From NCBI RefSeq assembly GCF_008124875.1, contig NZ_VNIA01000004.1, positions 62,001 to 126,000 of the forward strand: a DNA stretch of 64,000 nucleotides, in the 5' to 3' direction. Below, piece after piece: positions 27,199 to 35,743 of the stretch (position 1 is its first letter; each line of letters begins with the position of its first letter). Under the pieces are notes generated by a model. The model searched no databases and was not told the DNA's origin. It saw only the letters and a list, made by a program, of their open reading frames with translations. Source of the stretch: Tenacibaculum adriaticum. GTDB taxonomy: Bacteria; Bacteroidota; Bacteroidia; Flavobacteriales; Flavobacteriaceae. The translations under genes and the position numbers were made by a program.

Positions 27199-28257
27199 TT
27201 ATCCCACTTTAATTTTAAGCTTTACAATAAACTTATTTTTAATCCTTTTTATTTTTAAATCATAATCGTTTTTATCATATCCTAAATCGAGTCTTTTTTT
27301 TACGTTTTCTAACCCAATCCCACTAGATTTTTTTAAATTATCTTTATGGCTTGTAATTACAGGCATAGGGTTAATAATGGTAAAGTAAAGAAATTTTTCT
27401 ATGATTTTAAAGTGAATTACAATTTTCACTTTTCCTATGTTTTTGTTAGCACCATGTTTAAAAGCATTTTCAATAAATGTTAATAATAAAATAGGCGCTA
27501 TTTCTTTATTTTCAATATCACCAGAAATATACATGTTTATTTCTAATGAATCATCATACCTAATCCGTTCTAAATCTAAGTAGTTTTGTATACAAAGTAT
27601 TTCATTTTCTAAAGTTTGTCGTTTTCCCTTTGTTTCATAAAGAAGGTAACGCATTAATTCGGAAAGTTTTAAAATTATTCTTGGTGTTTTGTTAGATTTT
27701 TCTACCGATAAAGAGTAAATATTGTTAAGTGTATTAAAAAAGAAATGAGGTGAAATTTGGGTCTTTAAAAAAAGCAATTCTGTTTCTAATTGTGTTTTTT
27801 CAAGATCCGAGAATCTTTGGTGTTCTTTTAAAAAGTCTAATGTTATTTTAATTGCAGCAACAAAAGTCATAACATATAGTTCACCAATCATCATCTCTAT
27901 AGTATAATTAAGGGATAATGTGTTGATTTGTTCTGGACCTTCAGGCCATACATTATGACTTATTAATAAATACGTTAGATTAAATTTTATTATAACCATA
28001 ATAAAAATGGCTAATAAAACAGCAAATACGTATAAAACATATTTCTTTCTATAAACCAAAAAAGGCATGAGAACAAAAATATTTAAATAACAGAGTGTCA
28101 TATGAATGGGAAATCCTAACAAATTGGATTTAAATGAATATAAATAATCATTAAAATAACTACCCCAACGAAATGTGTTAAATAAAAAATATACTAACCA
28201 AAAGATAGTGTGATATTGCCAAGATATTCGATAAAATTTGTTTTGATTATTATTCAT
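27199..28257 (-). CDS. LytS/YehU-type sensor histidine kinase
   Basis: 352 residues. Four membrane helices (about 16-28, 47-68, 72-98 and 118-140) are followed by a short coiled coil and a His_kinase domain with the H-box KTQISPHFFFNTLNN (His171). The ATPase motifs are FIENAFKHGA and GIGLENVKKRL. There is no periplasmic sugar-binding domain, unlike hybrid two-component sensors of many glycan loci. It sits 127 bp from, and divergent to, the first GH92 gene, pointing to control of the locus. Confidence 0.93.
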   Translation of the reverse strand: MNNNQNKFYRISWQYHTIFWLVYFLFNTFRWGSYFNDYLYSFKSNLLGFPIHMTLCYLNIFVLMPFLVYRKKYVLYVFAVLLAIFIMVIIKFNLTYLLISHNVWPEGPEQINTLSLNYTIEMMIGELYVMTFVAAIKITLDFLKEHQRFSDLEKTQLETELLFLKTQISPHFFFNTLNNIYSLSVEKSNKTPRIILKLSELMRYLLYETKGKRQTLENEILCIQNYLDLERIRYDDSLEINMYISGDIENKEIAPILLLTFIENAFKHGANKNIGKVKIVIHFKIIEKFLYFTIINPMPVITSHKDNLKKSSGIGLENVKKRLDLGYDKNDYDLKIKRIKNKFIVKLKIKVG

Positions 28258-28384
28258 TATTCAATAAATATTTAATTGATGTTTTTTTGGTGTTTAGATG
28301 AGTTTATAGGTTGTCCGTCTAAATTAATTTTAATAATCATTAAATTCATGAAAATTTAAAGTTAAATTATGATATCTTTTTTAA

Positions 28385-30640
28385 ATGAAAAATTTTACAT
28401 TCTTAATTTGTTTTATAGTTTTAATTTTAAGTTGCAAAAAAAAATCAGTTAATACTTCTTTAAACAAAGAGGTATTAACTGATTTTGTAAATCCATTTAT
28501 AGGTACTGGAGGCCACGGTCATACGTACCCAGGAGCAACCGTTCCTTTTGGGATGCTACAGGTAAGTCCAGATAATGGGATTTCAAATTGGGATTGGTGC
28601 TCGGGATATCATTATTCCGACTCTATAGTAGTTGGTTTTGGTCATTTGCACTTAAGTGGAACAGGTATTGGTGATTTAGCAGATGTGTTATTTATGCCCA
28701 TAAATAAAAAGGTAGATTTAACCTCGCAGTCAACTTCTCGCGATTCACTTCCTTATAAGTCATCCTATAGCCATAGGAATGAAAAAGCAAGTCCAGGATA
28801 TTATCAAGTTTATCTTGAAGACCCAAAAATTAATGTAGAATTAACGTCATCAAAAAGAACAGCATTTCATAAATACACATTTTCAAATACTGATGAACAA
28901 TCTGTGGTTATTGATCTTGGCTTTGCAATCAATTGGGATAGAGCTTTAAAATCATCTATAACAGTGGAAGATGACTATACAGTAAGTGGTTATCGTTTTA
29001 GTACTGGCTGGGCAAAAAACCAAAAAGTTTTTTTTGTAGCAACATTTTCAAAGCCTATTATAAATCATGTATTAGTTGCTAATCAGAAAATAATTGGAGG
29101 AGAAACAGCAGAGGGAGAAAAAATAGCATCACAGTTATTTTTTAATTTTAATAATAACAATGAATTGCTTGTAAAAGTAGCTGTATCATCTGTTAGTATA
29201 GCCAATGCAAAAGATAATTTAGATGCTGGAAATTTTAATTTTGAAAATGTAAAAACCGAAGCAGAAACTATTTGGGGTTCAGCTTTATCTAAAATAAAAG
29301 TTGAAACATCTGTGGATTCTCTTAAGACTATTTTTTATACAGCAATGTATCATGCCCAATTAGCTCCTGTAACATATAGTGATAAAAACGGACAATTTAG
29401 AAAAGAGAACGATAGTATTATAGAGGCAAATAATTTTACGGCGTATTCGACTTTATCTCTTTGGGATACATTTAGAGCAGAAAATCCTTTACTAACATTA
29501 TTAGCGCCAAACAAAGTATCCGATATGGTTAATTCTATGTTAGACTATTACGAAACTAAAAAGGTTTTGCCGGTTTGGACACTTTATGCTAATGAAACTA
29601 ATACTATGACAGGTTATCATTCCATCCCTGTAATTGTGGATGCTTATCAAAAAGGAATTAAAGGTTTTGATGTGGAAAAAGCTTATGACGCTATGAAAAC
29701 AACCATGATGCAAGATGAGCGAGGATTAAACTTATATAAAAAATATGGATATATTCCTTGTAATTTATTAGATGAATCGGTTACAATTACTTTAGAATAT
29801 GCTTATGATGATTGGTGTGTAGCACAAATGGCCAAGGCATTAGGGAAAGAGGATGACTATAAATTTTTTCTAAATCGTTCAAAAGCATATCAACATTTAT
29901 TTGATTCAGAAACAGGTTTTATGCGAGGGAAATTAGAAGATGGGAAATCGTGGAACGAACCTTTTGATCCCAAACACTCTAACCATAGAGAACATACCGA
30001 TTATACCGAAGGTAATGCATGGCAACACAGTTGGTTTGTACCTCATAATGTAGAAAATTTGATTTCATTACATGGAAATAATGAGGTTTTTTCAAAACGT
30101 TTAGAACAATTATTTACAGAAAGTTCAGAAATTACAGGAAATAATGTCTCTGCAGATATTTCAGGATTAATAGGTCAATATGCACATGGAAATGAACCTA
30201 GCCATCACATAGCATATATGTTCAATAAAGCAAATAAACCATGGAGAACTCAGTATTGGGTACATCATATTCTCAATACACAATACAACACAACACCTAA
30301 TGGTTTGAGTGGAAATGAAGATTGTGGACAAATGTCTGCTTGGTATATTTTTAGTTCCATGGGTTTATACCCAATGAATCCTGCTTCAGGAGATTATGAA
30401 ATTGGGAGTCCTATTTTTGAAAAAACAACTATAAATCTTCAAGAAGGAAAAACTTTTGTAATTGAAGCAGAAAACGTTTCAAACACAAATTTTTATATTC
30501 AATCAGCAACACTTAATGGTATTGAATTGAATGTTACCTCTATCTCACATCAACAAATTAGTCAAGGAGGTGTTTTACATTTTGTTATGGGACCAAAACC
30601 TAATAAAAATTGGGGATTAACTAATAACGAAGGAAAATAA
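28385..30640 (+). CDS. GH92 alpha-mannosidase lipoprotein (first copy)
   Basis: 751 residues. The signal peptide ends in the lipobox LILSC (Cys17). The family N-terminal signature is DFVNPFIGTGGHGHTYPGA. Likely catalytic segments are YTEGNAWQ (Glu542), QYAHGNEPSHH and GNEDCGQMSAWY (Glu645/Asp646). GH92 enzymes are calcium-dependent, inverting exo-alpha-mannosidases acting on N-glycans. The HGNEPSHH segment is shared with the second GH92 copy, not the third. It opens an eight-gene rightward operon (28385-41262) and is followed after 1 bp by the symporter. Confidence 0.96.
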   Translation: MKNFTFLICFIVLILSCKKKSVNTSLNKEVLTDFVNPFIGTGGHGHTYPGATVPFGMLQVSPDNGISNWDWCSGYHYSDSIVVGFGHLHLSGTGIGDLADVLFMPINKKVDLTSQSTSRDSLPYKSSYSHRNEKASPGYYQVYLEDPKINVELTSSKRTAFHKYTFSNTDEQSVVIDLGFAINWDRALKSSITVEDDYTVSGYRFSTGWAKNQKVFFVATFSKPIINHVLVANQKIIGGETAEGEKIASQLFFNFNNNNELLVKVAVSSVSIANAKDNLDAGNFNFENVKTEAETIWGSALSKIKVETSVDSLKTIFYTAMYHAQLAPVTYSDKNGQFRKENDSIIEANNFTAYSTLSLWDTFRAENPLLTLLAPNKVSDMVNSMLDYYETKKVLPVWTLYANETNTMTGYHSIPVIVDAYQKGIKGFDVEKAYDAMKTTMMQDERGLNLYKKYGYIPCNLLDESVTITLEYAYDDWCVAQMAKALGKEDDYKFFLNRSKAYQHLFDSETGFMRGKLEDGKSWNEPFDPKHSNHREHTDYTEGNAWQHSWFVPHNVENLISLHGNNEVFSKRLEQLFTESSEITGNNVSADISGLIGQYAHGNEPSHHIAYMFNKANKPWRTQYWVHHILNTQYNTTPNGLSGNEDCGQMSAWYIFSSMGLYPMNPASGDYEIGSPIFEKTTINLQEGKTFVIEAENVSNTNFYIQSATLNGIELNVTSISHQQISQGGVLHFVMGPKPNKNWGLTNNEGK

Positions 30641-30641
30641 T

Positions 30642-32519
30642 ATGAACATTATCGATTTAAGTATTATTATATGTTATGTTTTATTAACTGTTGGAGTTGG
30701 TATTGGGATTTCAAAAAAAGCATCAAAAGGATTAGATTATTATTTTCTTGGTGGAAAATCTATTAAATGGTACTATTTAGGTTTAAGTAATGGATCGGGT
30801 ATGTTCGATATTTCAGGAACTGCTTGGATGGTTGGAATCCTGTTTTTATATGGAGTAAAAAGTTTTATGTTTATGTGGCTGTGGCCCATTTGGAATCAAA
30901 TTTTTATCATGATGTTCTTAGCTGTTTGGATAAGAAGATCGAATATAATGACGGGTTCCGAATGGATTTTAACACGCTTTGGTAATGACAGAGCAGGCAA
31001 AGCATCTCATATTATAGTAGCCGTTTTTGCTATTGTTTCTGTGATAGGTTTTATTGCTTATTTCTTTGAGGGGATAGGTAAATTTATGACTGTTATTTTA
31101 CCTTGGAATTTAGCATTACAACTTGGTAATGTATCCTTCTTGAATTCTGAACAATCGTATGCTTTAATTATTATCTTATTAACCACAATTTATACCGTTA
31201 AAGGAGGGATGTTCTCTGTTGTTGCTACGGAAGTTTTACAATACGTTATTATGGTTCTTGCAGGAATACTTGTTGCTGGTTATACGCTTATTTATTATAC
31301 AGATGTTCAGATTACTTCTGTAATTTCTGAAGAATGGAAGAATGTGTTCTTTGGATGGGAATTAGATACCCTTTGGAGTGAAAAATACCAAGCTTTTAAT
31401 AATTTAGTTGACTCTGAAGGATATAAAATGTTTGGTGCATTAGTAGGAATGTCTTTATTTAAAGGTTTTTTTGCCAGTATTGCTGGTCCTACGCCAAGTT
31501 ATGATTTACAACGAATTCTTTCTACAAAATCTGTTAAAGAAGCAGCATACATGAGTGGTTTTACAAACCTCATATTATTTATTCCAAGATATTTATTAAT
31601 TGGAGGAATCGTAGTAATAGCTTTAGTAGCACTCGCTCCCGAAATGAGTACTAACCCATCGTTAAGTGGAGCAGACTTAGAAATACTATTACCCAGAGTT
31701 ATTAACTTTTATGTACCTATAGGTATTAAAGGTTTGTTATTAGCAGGTCTCTTAGCAGCTTTCATGTCTACATTTTCTGCTTTTGTAAATGCAGGACCTG
31801 CTTATATTGTAAATGATATTTATAAAAAATATTTTAAACCAACAGCGAAGAGCGAACATTATATTAAAGTAAGTCACATTGCATCATTTGTAGTAGTTGG
31901 CTTAGGTGTTTTTATGGGTTTTTTTACAGATTCTATTAACTCTTTAACATTATGGATTACAAGTTCTTTATTTGGGGGATATGTAGCGGCAAACTTTTTA
32001 AAATGGATTTGGTGGCGTTTTAATGGCTGGGGATATTTTTGGGGTATGTTTGCAGGACTTATAATAGCCTCATTACAATTTGTATTAGATCAAAATAAAG
32101 GAAACTTTACCACCGGAACATTATTATATGATTTATCAGAATTACAAGCAATATATTTATTTCCAATAATTTTTGGGTTTTCAATCATAGGTTCTCTTTT
32201 AGGAACTTTTTTTTCAAAGCCTACAGACATAGAAGTATTAAAATCTTTTTACAGTAATGTGCGGCCTTGGGGATGGTGGAAACCAGTTTATAGTACTCTA
32301 AAAAAAGAAGATAAAACGTTTGAAAAAAATAATGATTTTATAGCAGATATGCTAAACTGCATTATTGGAATAGTTTGGCAATCGAGTATGATTGTGCTTC
32401 CTATATTTCTTTTAATTAGAGATTATCAAAAGACAGTAATTTCATTAGTTGTCTTTTTAATAACTTCAATTATTTTAAAATTTACATGGTTAAATAAAGT
32501 TAAAAAATTACCTGATTAA
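30642..32519 (+). CDS. Sodium:solute symporter (SSS family)
   Basis: 625 residues with about 14 membrane helices. The N-terminus IIDLSIIICYVLLTVGVGIG, GLDYYFLGGKSIKWYYLGLS and TVKGGMFSVVATEVLQY are typical of the SSS fold. It contains ASIAGPTPSYDLQRIL and GLLLAGLLAAFMSTFSAFVN, conserved near the sodium sites. It probably carries mannose, or mannose-GlcNAc oligosaccharides released in the periplasm, into the cytoplasm. That fits the cytoplasmic GH130 encoded next. Confidence 0.93.
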   Translation: MNIIDLSIIICYVLLTVGVGIGISKKASKGLDYYFLGGKSIKWYYLGLSNGSGMFDISGTAWMVGILFLYGVKSFMFMWLWPIWNQIFIMMFLAVWIRRSNIMTGSEWILTRFGNDRAGKASHIIVAVFAIVSVIGFIAYFFEGIGKFMTVILPWNLALQLGNVSFLNSEQSYALIIILLTTIYTVKGGMFSVVATEVLQYVIMVLAGILVAGYTLIYYTDVQITSVISEEWKNVFFGWELDTLWSEKYQAFNNLVDSEGYKMFGALVGMSLFKGFFASIAGPTPSYDLQRILSTKSVKEAAYMSGFTNLILFIPRYLLIGGIVVIALVALAPEMSTNPSLSGADLEILLPRVINFYVPIGIKGLLLAGLLAAFMSTFSAFVNAGPAYIVNDIYKKYFKPTAKSEHYIKVSHIASFVVVGLGVFMGFFTDSINSLTLWITSSLFGGYVAANFLKWIWWRFNGWGYFWGMFAGLIIASLQFVLDQNKGNFTTGTLLYDLSELQAIYLFPIIFGFSIIGSLLGTFFSKPTDIEVLKSFYSNVRPWGWWKPVYSTLKKEDKTFEKNNDFIADMLNCIIGIVWQSSMIVLPIFLLIRDYQKTVISLVVFLITSIILKFTWLNKVKKLPD

Positions 32520-32573
32520 AAAGGATAGAATATTTTTCTAGAAAATAAATTTAATAAGTAAAAAATAACAAAA

Positions 32574-33539
32574 GTGAGTAATATTCCTTGGCAAGATAAA
32601 CCAGAAAACAGCAATGAAGTTATTTGGAGATATTCAAACAACCCAATTATAAACAGGTATGCTATACCAACATCTAACAGTATTTTTAATAGTGCTGTTG
32701 TTCCTTTTAAGGATGGTTTCGCTGGTGTTTTTAGGTGTGATAACAAAGCAGTACAAATGAATATTTTTGCAGGCTTTAGCAAAAATGGAGTTGATTGGGA
32801 TATTAACCATGAACCTATTGTAATGCAAGCAGGAAATACCGAAATGATTGAATCTGATTATAAATATGACCCTCGTGTTGTTTTTATTGAAGATCGATAT
32901 TGGATTACTTGGTGTAATGGTTATAATGGCCCAACGATTGGTATTGGTTATACATTCGATTTTAAAGAATTTTTTCAATGTGAGAATGCCTTTCTGCCAT
33001 TTAATAGAAATGGAGTATTGTTTCCACAAAAGATAAACGGAAAATACGCTATGTTGAGTCGCCCGAGCGATAATGGTCACACTCCTTTTGGCGATATTTA
33101 CATTAGTTACAGCCCAGATATGAAATATTGGGGAGAACACCGTTGCGTCATGAAAGCAACACCATTTGAAGAGAGTGCGTGGCAATGTACCAAAATTGGT
33201 GCAGGACCAATTCCAATTCTTACTGATGAAGGTTGGCTAATGCTTTATCATGGTGTAATAAATACTTGTAATGGATTTCGTTATGCTATGGGTGCGGCTA
33301 TTTTAGAAGTAGATACACCAGAAAATGTAAAATATAGAACTCAGCCTTATTTATTAGGACCAGCAGTAGATTATGAACAAGTAGGAGATGTTCCTAATGT
33401 TGTGTTTCCTTGTGCCGCTTTACACGATATAGAAGAGGATAAATTAGCCATTTATTATGGTGCTGCAGATACAGTTGTAGCTATGGCATTTGGTAAATTA
33501 AGCGAAGTAATTCAGTATACAAAAGATAATAGTTTATAA
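32574..33539 (+). CDS. GH130 beta-mannoside phosphorylase/hydrolase family protein
   Basis: 321 residues from a GTG start at 32574; no upstream in-frame ATG is available. There is no signal peptide, so it is cytoplasmic. The five-bladed propeller family is recognised by [53 protein letters not shown] and [13 protein letters not shown] (segments given in part). GH130 subfamily 2 members phosphorolyse Man-beta-1,4-GlcNAc from the N-glycan core, giving mannose-1-phosphate and GlcNAc. This substrate fits the locus but is inferred, not read from residues. Confidence 0.92.
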   Translation: MSNIPWQDKPENSNEVIWRYSNNPIINRYAIPTSNSIFNSAVVPFKDGFAGVFRCDNKAVQMNIFAGFSKNGVDWDINHEPIVMQAGNTEMIESDYKYDPRVVFIEDRYWITWCNGYNGPTIGIGYTFDFKEFFQCENAFLPFNRNGVLFPQKINGKYAMLSRPSDNGHTPFGDIYISYSPDMKYWGEHRCVMKATPFEESAWQCTKIGAGPIPILTDEGWLMLYHGVINTCNGFRYAMGAAILEVDTPENVKYRTQPYLLGPAVDYEQVGDVPNVVFPCAALHDIEEDKLAIYYGAADTVVAMAFGKLSEVIQYTKDNSL

Positions 33540-33542
33540 AGG

Positions 33543-34613
33543 ATGTGTGTAAAATTTAAATGTTTAGCAGTATTATTTGGTTGTTTTTCTATAATGGGTT
33601 GTGCACAATCTAAAAAAGAAATTATACCAGAAACATATATTGCGTATAAAACTTCTGATAAAATTAAAATTGATGGAGAAGAAACAGATGGCTCTTGGAA
33701 TAAAGTTAATTGGTCTATTTTTTTTATTGATATAGAGGGAGTTAAAAAACCAAAGTATGCAACAAAAGTTAAAATGTTATGGGACGATTCCAATTTTTAT
33801 ATATTGGCTAAGCTTGAAGAACCACATGTATGGGCAAATTTAAAACAACGAGATACCATTATTTTTTATAATAATGATTTTGAGGTCTTTATAGATCCTG
33901 ATGGAGATACACAAAATTATTATGAACTCGAAGTAAATGCTTTAAACACAGTATGGGATTTATTTTTAAATAAACCCTATAGGGAAGAAAATAATGTAGT
34001 TTTAAATGATTGGACACTTACTGGGTTAAAATCTGCTGTTAAAGTAAAGGGTACTATAAACAATGCAAAAGATATTGATGAAGGTTGGGTTCTAGAGATG
34101 GCTATTCCCTGGGCAGCTTTCAAAAAATCGTATAACGAGAATAATGTTCCTAAAGACACTTTCTGGAAAGTGAATTTTTCTAGAGTAAATTGGCAACATA
34201 CTTTAAAGAATGGAATGTACGAAAGAAAGAAAGATACCAATGGAAAATTTCTACCCGAGTACAATTGGGTTTGGTCTCCTATGGGAGTTATAAACATGCA
34301 CGAACCCGAAAAGTGGGGTTATGTCTATTTTTCTTCAAAAGCGATAGGAGAAGATAATTTTACAATACCTGAAGAAGAAAAGGTAAAATGGCAATTGTAT
34401 GATTTGTACAAAGCGCAGAAAAAGTATTATCAAACACACAAAAAATGGGCAACATCGTTAGCTAGTTTTTCAAGGAACTTTATTAAAGTTGATAATAAGA
34501 GTTTAAAACTTTCATTAGAAAATCATTTAACAGGATTTAATATTTCAGTAAAAAGTCCTTTTTCAAATAAAACATTAATTATCAAAGAAGATGGTAAAAT
34601 TATTTCAAACTAG
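33543..34613 (+). CDS. CBM9-like carbohydrate-binding lipoprotein
   Basis: 356 residues. The signal peptide ends in the lipobox SIMGC (Cys20). Residues ~30-260 form a CBM9-like sandwich: IKIDGEETDGSWNKVNW, FYILAKLEEPHVWANL, NNDFEVFIDPDGDTQNYYEL and GWVLEMAIPWAAF. The remainder is helical. Such proteins are probably surface or periplasmic glycan-binding components. It lies 3 bp after GH130 and 7 bp before the GHL10 gene, so it belongs to the same transcript. Confidence 0.88.
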   Translation: MCVKFKCLAVLFGCFSIMGCAQSKKEIIPETYIAYKTSDKIKIDGEETDGSWNKVNWSIFFIDIEGVKKPKYATKVKMLWDDSNFYILAKLEEPHVWANLKQRDTIIFYNNDFEVFIDPDGDTQNYYELEVNALNTVWDLFLNKPYREENNVVLNDWTLTGLKSAVKVKGTINNAKDIDEGWVLEMAIPWAAFKKSYNENNVPKDTFWKVNFSRVNWQHTLKNGMYERKKDTNGKFLPEYNWVWSPMGVINMHEPEKWGYVYFSSKAIGEDNFTIPEEEKVKWQLYDLYKAQKKYYQTHKKWATSLASFSRNFIKVDNKSLKLSLENHLTGFNISVKSPFSNKTLIIKEDGKIISN

Positions 34614-34620
34614 AATAACT

Positions 34621-35739
34621 ATGAGACTATTTAAACTATTGCTTTTTGCACTTGTACTTAATATAACTTCATGTGTAAGTAAACAAGAAAATAAAAAAGA
34701 GAATCCAATTTCTGAAGAAAAAAAGGAGAAAGTACCCTTTGATTTTGGTGTTTGGATAACTGCAGATATACAAAGAGGGAATGATGAGTATGCACAAGAA
34801 TTTGAAAAATATAAGAATGCAGGTATTGATGAAGTTTTAATTAATACAGGAACCGATCCAGAACTTTTAAAAAAATTAGTACCTATAGCTGCAGAAAAAG
34901 GTTTGAAAGTACATGCTTGGATTATGGCAATGAACAGACCTGGAGATTCTATTGCTTTAACACACCCAGAGTGGTATGCGGTTAGCAAAGAAGGAAAATC
35001 ATGCTTTGATACGAGGCCTTATGTAGATTATTATCAGTGGTTATGCCCGACTAGAAAAGAATCTAGAAATCACGTGTTAGGATTGGTTGAAGAATTAGCA
35101 AAAGTAGATGGTATTGAAAGTGTGCATTTAGATTATATCCGCTTTTCAGATATTTTTTTACCAATTGGCTTACTTCCCAAGTATAATTTAGTTCAGGATG
35201 AAGAGCTGCCAGAATTCGATTTTTGTTATTGTGACGTTTGTGTTAGTGAGTTTGAAAAATTACATCATAAAAATCCAAGAAAAATTAAAAACACTTCTAT
35301 AGATATGGAGTGGAAAAACTTCAGGTTAAATGCTATAAGAAAAGTTGTAAATGAGGCATATGAAATTGTTCATAAATATAATAAAAACTTAACAGCAGCA
35401 GTATTTCCGTATCCCGAAATGGCAGATCATATGGTTCGTCAACGTTGGGATAAATGGACTATAGATGAGGTGTATCCAATGATTTATCATGGTTTTTACA
35501 ATGAAGAGATAGATTGGATTGGTTATGCTACAAAGCAAGGGGTTGAAGATGTAAAAGAGAAAGGGATAGGAATTAATACTGGCGTTTATTTACCTCCATT
35601 TAAATCTTCGGAAGAGTTAAAACAAGCTATTTTATTAGCAAAAGAAAATGGAGCAAAAGGAGTTACCTTTTTTGATGGTCCCGCTTTAACAAAAGATTAT
35701 TTAGAGATTATAAAAGAAACCAAAGCCAGTTTAAAATAG
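34621..35739 (+). CDS. GHL10-type putative glycoside hydrolase, lipoprotein
   Basis: 372 residues from the ATG at 34621 (MRLFKLLLF); an ATG 10 codons earlier overlaps the previous gene. The lipobox is ITSC (Cys18). The body is a TIM barrel like the 'glycosyl hydrolase-like 10' family: FGVWITADIQRG, GIDEVLINTG, KVHAWIMAMNRPGD, HPEWYAVSKEGK, and VHLDYIRFSD with candidate acidic residues. A FCYCDVC cysteine cluster follows. The activity is not established for this family. No GH18/GH85 endoglycosidase is encoded in the locus, so this is the best candidate for cleaving within the glycan core. Confidence 0.82.
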   Translation: MRLFKLLLFALVLNITSCVSKQENKKENPISEEKKEKVPFDFGVWITADIQRGNDEYAQEFEKYKNAGIDEVLINTGTDPELLKKLVPIAAEKGLKVHAWIMAMNRPGDSIALTHPEWYAVSKEGKSCFDTRPYVDYYQWLCPTRKESRNHVLGLVEELAKVDGIESVHLDYIRFSDIFLPIGLLPKYNLVQDEELPEFDFCYCDVCVSEFEKLHHKNPRKIKNTSIDMEWKNFRLNAIRKVVNEAYEIVHKYNKNLTAAVFPYPEMADHMVRQRWDKWTIDEVYPMIYHGFYNEEIDWIGYATKQGVEDVKEKGIGINTGVYLPPFKSSEELKQAILLAKENGAKGVTFFDGPALTKDYLEIIKETKASLK

Positions 35740-35743
35740 CATA

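Noticed and set aside
32534..32545. TTTTCTAGAAAA palindrome between the symporter and GH130 genes
   Set aside because: It is a short AT-rich palindrome within an operon, without a T run or promoter element; likely chance.
32634..33185. 183-residue frame antisense to GH130
   Set aside because: It is a shadow frame opposite a strongly conserved gene, with no family signature or promoter. Other long antisense frames in the window (for example 2191-2499, 34605-34988, 52292-52576) were left out for the same reason.
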